From positions 335,594-399,593 of the forward strand of contig JNVV01000023.1 of the NCBI GenBank assembly GCA_000733355.1: DNA of 64,000 nt, given 5' to 3'. A program made the position numbers and the translations under genes. Shown here piece by piece: positions 57,377-64,000 of this stretch (positions are counted from its first letter, which is position 1; each line of letters starts with the position of its first letter). The notes beneath the pieces are model-generated. The model had not been told where the DNA came from, did not search any database, and worked only from the letters and a program-made list of their open reading frames with translations. Source of the DNA: Falciphora oryzae. Taxonomy: Eukaryota > Ascomycota > Sordariomycetes > Magnaporthales > Magnaporthaceae.

Positions 57377-57899
57377 GGAGAAAGCAATGGTTATCTTCCT
57401 GGCTATCAACGGGAAGGGGATGATGCAATGTGGGTGAGTGGTGGATTCAGCCCGTTTGGCGCTATGTAGCAGCCCATGTATTTAGCTTCCGCAGACTCGA
57501 GTGTCAAGTCCATCAACATTGCTTTCAAATTACAGTAAAAGAGGTGATTGTGGGCGAAAGGCTCTTCGGACGCAGCTACCTAGGTAGATCTCAAGGTTGC
57601 TGTTACGGGGGTTGCGATCAGTTGGGTTGGGCGGGAGCCCCACAAAGGTACCTGGGTACCTACCTCTACCTACCTCTACCTATACCTTGTTGCAACTTCA
57701 CTCCCACCCAGGAGGTTTGAGCCACCGAGACAGGTGCACCCGACCGTGCTTTCCTCCTTGAGAAAGAGCATCCGTTCCAGGCAATCACATCACGTGGCCA
57801 CGCGACTTTCCATGGAAATCGCAGTTTTCCCAGACAAAGTCTTCCTTGTAGCGCGACGCGGGGGTCGGCTACTGCGGTGGCTAAGCCGCCCCCATCAAA
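57377..57899. other. Spacer between Clr5 and ankyrin genes
   Basis: Non-coding. A CTACCTACCT-type simple repeat occurs near 57655-57685. Confidence 0.5.
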
Positions 57900-59739
57900 A
57901 TGCCACCTCCTCAAGAGGTGTTTAAGCGTCAAAGCCGGATCGTCTATTTCAATAGCCTGGCTGAGCCCGATGCCCGCCAATTTTACGAGGCCGCGCGGGC
58001 AGGCGACCTGGACGGCGTGACATCTACTCTGCTGCGGAACCCTAACATCAACATCAACAGCGTCCATGCAGAGCACCCCAACTGGCCTCTCTGGGGCGAA
58101 ACCGCTCTCCACGCCGCCGCCCGAGAACGGCACATCGACATTGTGTGCCTGCTCCTCGCCGTCGGGGCAGACGTCAACGCCGACTCGGAACGCAACCAAG
58201 CACTCTTCTCGCCGCTGCACGTTGCGGTCATGGGCGGAAATCCGGAGGACCCGCCCCTGAGTATCGACTTCCTGCGTCTGCTGCTCGATTCTGGCGCCGA
58301 CGTAAACCGGAGATACTTTCTCTTTCCGCACAATGACGAAACCACCTATGATGGCTTTGCTGGCGACCTCATTTTGCACGGGTATGACACCATGGAACGC
58401 CCTGGCGCCAACTTCCAGGATGATGGAGTCATCAGCCAGACAAACCTTGCCGCCATTGACCTCTCGATCAGCCGTGGTCGCGACATCAACATGATCTCGC
58501 TTATGGATTATCTCGACCGGAGTTTTGTATGCGTTTTTTTGCCTCTGCAACACTACCCTCCATCCTCTCAAGCGCTTGATCAACGCTAATCAAGGTCCAA
58601 GGCATCTGTGGCCCTAGGTAGGGGCGGTCCCGGCTTGTTCAAATGGGCGGTGAGCAGAGGCGCTGTGGTGACAAACGAGACCTTACAAAGCTTCATCAAG
58701 TCTTGTGATTTCAACAAGCCCCCTGAATGGATACAATACAGCATCGAGCTTAGGTGCAGGGACTGCGAGCTTTACATACTTTCGAAGCTGACATATGGGC
58801 CCGGAGTTCGGACCAAAGAAGAGTTTATGGAGCTTGTCGGCTTGCTCCTCGCCAAGATCCCTGAAGACGAAATCGAGCTGCTGCTGCCCAGAGTGCTTTT
58901 TGAAGCACTCAAAAGGCAAGATCTGCTTGTCCTCCAGTTTTGGCTGGATGAGGCTTGGCGGTACAGGGGATTCTACGTCAATAAGCGCAGCGAGCTCAAC
59001 GGAAACACGCTGCTGCACGAGGCTGTAGAGCAATACAACCCGCGCCTCGACATCGTCGAGTTGCTCCTTGAACGTGGTGCAAACGTCAACGCCACTGGCA
59101 TGGATGGGCGTATGCCCCTGCTCATGGCTGCAAAGAGAATGGAGTCCAATGCTGAAGTTGCCAACCTTCTCCTCGAGCGCGGCGCGGACGTGACCGCCAC
59201 CGACGACTATGGAGACAACGCTCGTGAGTTTCCCAGCGTATCAGCTCGTGTCTTTCCTTATATATGTTGTTAACCCGGTGCCTCGTTGCTGACACTCTCT
59301 TGTAATCAGTCCATTACAGCTTGACTCCTCAGTATTCCCAGCGGCCGGATCAGATCGCCACTCTTCTTGCATGCGGCGTCGATCCAGACGAAAGGATTGG
59401 CCGCGGAGACACACCGCTACTCCATGCAGTCAGACTCGCGTTCGGGTTGAAAACGACCCTAGGATCACACCGGCAGAGCGCAACGGCCTGATGGAATGTA
59501 TCGAGTTTTTGGCCAAGGTTGCGAAGAGTATCAACGTGGCCGACGATGCTGGAAGGACTGCGCTGCACCTCGTGGCTCACACCCGCCCGGACTTGCCTGG
59601 CTTTCAGCGCATTGCCATGATTCTACATCAACAAGGCATTCGGATGGACATCCGGGACAATCTGGGACTCACGGCGGCAGAGATGGTTCGGGAAAGGTTT
59701 GGGGTTGAGACGGAGAGCCGGATGCTGGGGTTGATGTAA
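57900..59739 (+). CDS. Ankyrin-repeat protein with one-base frameshift
   Basis: Three exons, 57900-58526, 58602-59223 and 59310-59739, are flanked by proper splice sites. Ankyrin repeats are clear: GETALHAAARERHIDIVCLL plus GADVN, SPLHVAVMGG, then HEAVEQYNPRLDIVELLLER with GANVN, VANLLLERGADV, and near the end AGRTALHLVAHTR. In the last exon the frame has to change at about 59430-59465, between LLHAVRLA and NDPRITPAERNG. Total exon length is one base short of a multiple of three, so a single-base deletion (or a sequencing error) is the simplest reading. The intact product would be about 559 aa. A partner-binding scaffold role is typical of the family; nothing more specific is visible. Confidence 0.75.
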
Positions 59740-61327
59740 TTACGTGATCTGGCCCGCACGTACCGGGATTTCCCAAATCAGGACGGCGGAGGGAGGCTGC
59801 AGGCTCCACGGCGCACGGGACGGGCATCAGCAGACCACGCCCAATGCTGTGCGACGCATGAACTCCGGATTCCATATCGAGCCGCAGGGCCGCCGTCCAG
59901 GTGCGACCCCTGCCGAGCCAGTTTCCGTTGCTTTAGGCTAAACAGAGGATTTCCGTCAAGGACTGGCGAGGAAACAAAAGGAAGAGAGAGAGACAGGACC
60001 CCGCCGTCCCATCGTCGGTTTTTTTCTGCTGATGCGGTCGAGCCCCCCTTGCATTGCGATGACCCCGGCACCATGCATGCACCCCGGAAAATGCACTCTG
60101 GGAGGGGGACACGCTGATGGGTGGGATTTTGCTCCCAAGTGCCGACGCTCGAGGAGCCGCCTTGGCGGACAAATTGCCGCCTGGCGTCACGGGTTTTCCA
60201 GCAGTGGACGCCGCGAAGGATATTTTATTCCCGGGATGCGAGCTTTTTATTCTGGTTGTACAAGGCGAGGTCGACGACGACAGTCACACGAAAGCTGCGT
60301 CCTTTGGCCAAGAAACGAGGCACGTAATTTGGGGATTTGTTTCCCCGTGAAAAACTTTGGAAATCATCAACCTTGAGCTGTTTTCCTGGGAGGGGGGTCC
60401 AACAGCCCTGACCACGGGCTGACAAACAGCTCGCTGGGCAGGGGGCACCCCAGACCCAAGGCGCTGTCGTGCCAGACGTCAGCCTGCCATCTGCTCACTC
60501 TCATGATGGCAAAGGACCTGGGGTGGACCCCCTTGCCGGCGGCTGGCTAATCAACCTGGAGCTATTTGCGCATCATTTGTGGCCACCCCTCATGGTTTTC
60601 TCGGCGCTGCTGCCCGCGACGGAGTCGGACGCATGGCCAGGTTCCGCCCCGATGTCACTCCAAGGTCACCGCGCCGCCCTCCCCGAGAGGGGCTGTGGCA
60701 TGCCGTCCTACGCGCGAGAACTCGAGACTGACAGAGGCCCGATCAAGCATTTGCCGTGGGCAGGTCAAGAGATAGCTTCCGGCTGGGCAACTAGGAGACA
60801 GATGATAGCCGACGACATTGGATGCTACGCGGCTCTTTTAAGCTTCTTGGCCATCTGGCACTTGATTCAACGTCGAGCGGCCATCCATGTTGAGCTTGAT
60901 GAGAACGTTTTTCTGTCTCATCTGCATAACCTCCACGTCGTCCAACTTTCTCTCGGGCGAGGCGAAGCGGAAAGGTTGCTGGTTCCGAGATTGCCGTAGA
61001 TGGGCAAGTTTACCCAGGAAAATGTTTCGATCGACCATGCGAGGGGGTCCCTTGGCTGAAACCCGGCGCCCCTGGCGATTTTCCCGCTCATCGCCGCGCT
61101 GAACCGAACAACACGCGCGCGCGCGCCCCCCAGCCAACGAAGGATGTGTCCCCTGACCCCACGGCCCTACGACACCATGGATAGACGAGGGGGTGGGGAC
61201 TGTGTCCGCGGGGTGCTTTAACCGCGCACTCCATAGATTAACAGCTATAGATCGATTATTACGCCCGGAGCAGACTGGGTGCGCTCCAAAAGGGTGTGGC
61301 GGTTGCGAATGCAGCCATGTCGGGGCG
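59740..61327. other. Upstream region of the xylanase gene
   Basis: No gene is supported. Near the right end are a GTGGGG site (about 61194-61199) and a CCCCAC site (about 61157), both fitting the carbon-catabolite repressor consensus SYGGRG, and an alternating CGCGCG stretch at about 61111-61122. Confidence 0.45.
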
Positions 61328-61334
61328 TATAAAT
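61328..61334 (+). promoter_or_regulatory. TATA box of the xylanase gene
   Basis: TATAAAT, about 150 bp upstream of the start at 61481. Confidence 0.6.
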
Positions 61335-61362
61335 GGGGACCACTGCCCGATGCCCAGAGTGA

Positions 61363-62253
<891 letters not shown>

Positions 62254-63204
62254 ATGCGTGTTCTGTTTCTTTTGCTCCTAGGATCTGCTGTGTCTTTTGG
62301 GATCGAGACTGTTGCGGGCTATCGCGGCCACCGGGCTGTGTCCAAAATCGGGTTTCTTCGCTTCTAACGACAGGGGGCTTACCCACCCTGCCTACGTACA
62401 TATACAAATAACCAGCTGTGTTCTTGTATAGAGGAATTAAGGGCTCGTCGTTTCCGTATTATAAGATGTGAACAGACAGCGTGAATATCTGGTAAAAGGT
62501 TTGGAGGTTGAGAAGCATGGTGTGTCCGATATAATATCAGTCTAACAACCCGACACGTCGTGAGCTCCGCCCTGGGTCGAGACTGAGGCCGAGTGCCAGA
62601 TGACTTTCAAGGGCTGACCAAGCTAACCAAGAGGAGAGCACGAACAAGGCATTCCTCCTAGAAACAGTCCTTCGGGAAGAATCATTTTCTCCATTTGTCC
62701 CTTGCCTCCCTTTGCATGCGGTGGCTGTCAATATTGAGCTCGGCACAGCCGGGCCATGTTGTCTCCGAATCCACCTTCACTGAGGAGCATCGAGGCTTTC
62801 AACGGTGGAGTATTCAATCAAACTAGACCCCTAGCTCGACGCTACATTTGGGGGTTCCGGGGAGGCGTCTTACTCTTGGCGAGCACATGAGTGCCCCTTG
62901 AAGCCTTGTTGGTCAACACCAGGCCATTTCGAGATGGTGGACATTTGCCTCGGATGCTCACCGTTGAATATTTCGGGGGCTGATATGCGGTCTGCCGTCT
63001 TTTAGCCTGTCGGAATGTTTCGTTTCCAGGGGCCGCACGGGTTGGCGCCTGGAATTATCGAAGCCCACCTCGCGCTATAGCTCCAGCCCCAGGTGCGGCT
63101 GAACCCCCGACAGAGGTTGCCGTGCTGCGTGCGGCTGAAGGCCCGAGGATGCTGTTCTTCGAATTGTATAAGTCCGGAGTCTCCGGTGAGAGGCAACAGG
63201 GAGC
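62254..63204. other. Spacer downstream of the xylanase gene
   Basis: Non-coding DNA with the xylanase 3' end and the promoter of the next gene; nothing else is seen. Confidence 0.5.
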
Positions 63205-63212
63205 TATATAAA
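63205..63212 (+). promoter_or_regulatory. TATA box of the secreted Thr-rich gene
   Basis: TATATAAA, about 115 bp upstream of the start at 63327. Confidence 0.6.
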
Positions 63213-63326
63213 CAAGTAGCGGAAGTGTAGGTTTCTTGATGGGGTTTCGTTGCAGCATCCAAGACATCTCAGCCCATCTCGCGGACAGCCAAAGCATCCA
63301 AAACCCTCCAAAATCGGCCATTCATC

Positions 63327-64000
63327 ATGAGGTTCACCGTCGAGAGCGCGCTGGCCATGCTGGCCTCTGCGGCAGTCGTCGTTGCTAACGACTGCAACGC
63401 CAACAACTGCGCCCGCGCTGTCACGGGCACGAGGGACAAGATCCCGTCGTTGGAGACTCGCCGCGCCGACTGCTCAAAGTTCATGCTGGCCACTGTCACT
63501 CCTGCCACCGTGTAAGTGCTGGCATACCAGTGTTGGCTCTGATCGCTTTGTTTGTTGCCTCTGAGCATGACTGACCAAGATCTATTGAAACACACCATAG
63601 AACCACTACCACCACCATCTCCGTCACCGTGAGCACCTCCACCACCGCTACCAGCACGACCAGCACGACCACCACTACGACCACCACAACCGGTATCCTC
63701 GACCCCCGCCAGGTCACGGTGATCCCGAGCGTCGTCCCGGCCTACGCCAGCGCCTGCCCCAACGCGGCGGCCTACAGCTCTGCCTGCTCGTGCTGGGGCA
63801 TTACGGGCAGCACCACGACCCTCGACACGCCCTCCGCCACCGCCAGCACGACCACCACGGTCACCGTGACCGAGACGGCGACGGCGACTGCGACGGCCGT
63901 GGCCACCGACGTGGTCAAGGTCTGCGCTGCGCCCGCCGCGCCCTGCGACCTCCCGCGCCCGGACAAGTGCTGCACGCTCACGTGCTGCCGCATCGGGGGC
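63327..64000 (+). CDS. Secreted Thr-rich, Cys-rich protein (5' part only)
   Basis: Exon 1 (63327-63511) encodes a signal peptide, MRFTVESALAMLASAAVVVA, then NDCNANNCARAVTG. It splices (89-bp intron, GTAAGT donor, CCATAG acceptor) into exon 2 from 63601, which stays open to the window end. After the splice a Thr/Ser tract (TTTTTISVTVSTSTTATSTT and on) is followed by a Cys-containing region (ACPNAAAYSSACSCWGITGS), a second Thr/Ala stretch and a dense Cys block (CAAPAAPCDL, KCCTLTCC). The Thr tracts should be O-glycosylated, and cell-wall or extracellular location is likely. No named domain is recognised; the C-terminus is missing. Confidence 0.8.

Noticed and set aside
57666..58583. 305-codon minus-strand frame
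   Set aside because: Antisense to ankyrin exon 1, which has clear ankyrin repeats and splice sites.

Overview
The window is nuclear DNA of a filamentous ascomycete, most likely a Sordariomycete. The genes are GC-rich and split by short introns (mostly 70-110 bp, GTRAGT-type donors). The gene set is typical of such fungi: sterol C-14 reductase, Zn2Cys6 and GATA factors, a Clr5-domain protein, a GH11 xylanase, a MARVEL protein, a fungal rhodopsin-like membrane protein and a NACHT NLR. Repeats show the C:G to T:A decay expected of repeat-induced point mutation (RIP). All calls come from reading the sequence; no database search was run.

Region 1-10.9 kb is a repeat island. A Ty3/gypsy element (minus strand, truncated by the window start) fills about 1-4.1 kb. 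Next to it, at 4790-10888, is a discrete 6.1-kb element with perfect 20-bp terminal inverted repeats and a 7-bp direct repeat (CCTTCTC) at both outer edges, as a target-site duplication would leave. It carries two convergent broken genes: a RecQ-like helicase (+) and a DUF6589-like protein (-). I consider this the most interesting object in the window.

Region 10.9-23.6 kb: an NLR-type STAND gene (NACHT) lies immediately beside that element. It is broken by a premature stop and by a 261-bp MITE-like insertion just after the NACHT core. Then, all on the minus strand, come ERG24 (three exons resolved), a secreted DUF4360-like protein, a decayed coding relic, and a nirA/NIT4-like Zn2Cys6 regulator.

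Region 23.6-46.2 kb is gene-poor, with three gene-free tracts of about 3.5-6 kb and long T-runs. It holds a MARVEL-domain membrane protein, a multicopper oxidase whose stop codon is followed by an in-frame 52-codon extension that could encode a membrane anchor, a doubtful Ser/Thr-rich secreted ORF, and a five-exon rhodopsin-like membrane protein.

Region 46.2-64 kb is denser: a GATA factor, an 83-aa small gene, a highly expressed-looking calpain-like protein with Ser at the catalytic Cys position, an LTR relic with an assembly gap (Ns at 52656-52697), a 78-aa nuclear-type small protein, a Clr5-domain protein, an ankyrin-repeat protein with a one-base frameshift, a GH11 endo-xylanase, and the 5' part of a secreted Thr/Cys-rich protein that runs off the window. 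The genes look like independent units; I see no biosynthetic cluster or operon-like system.
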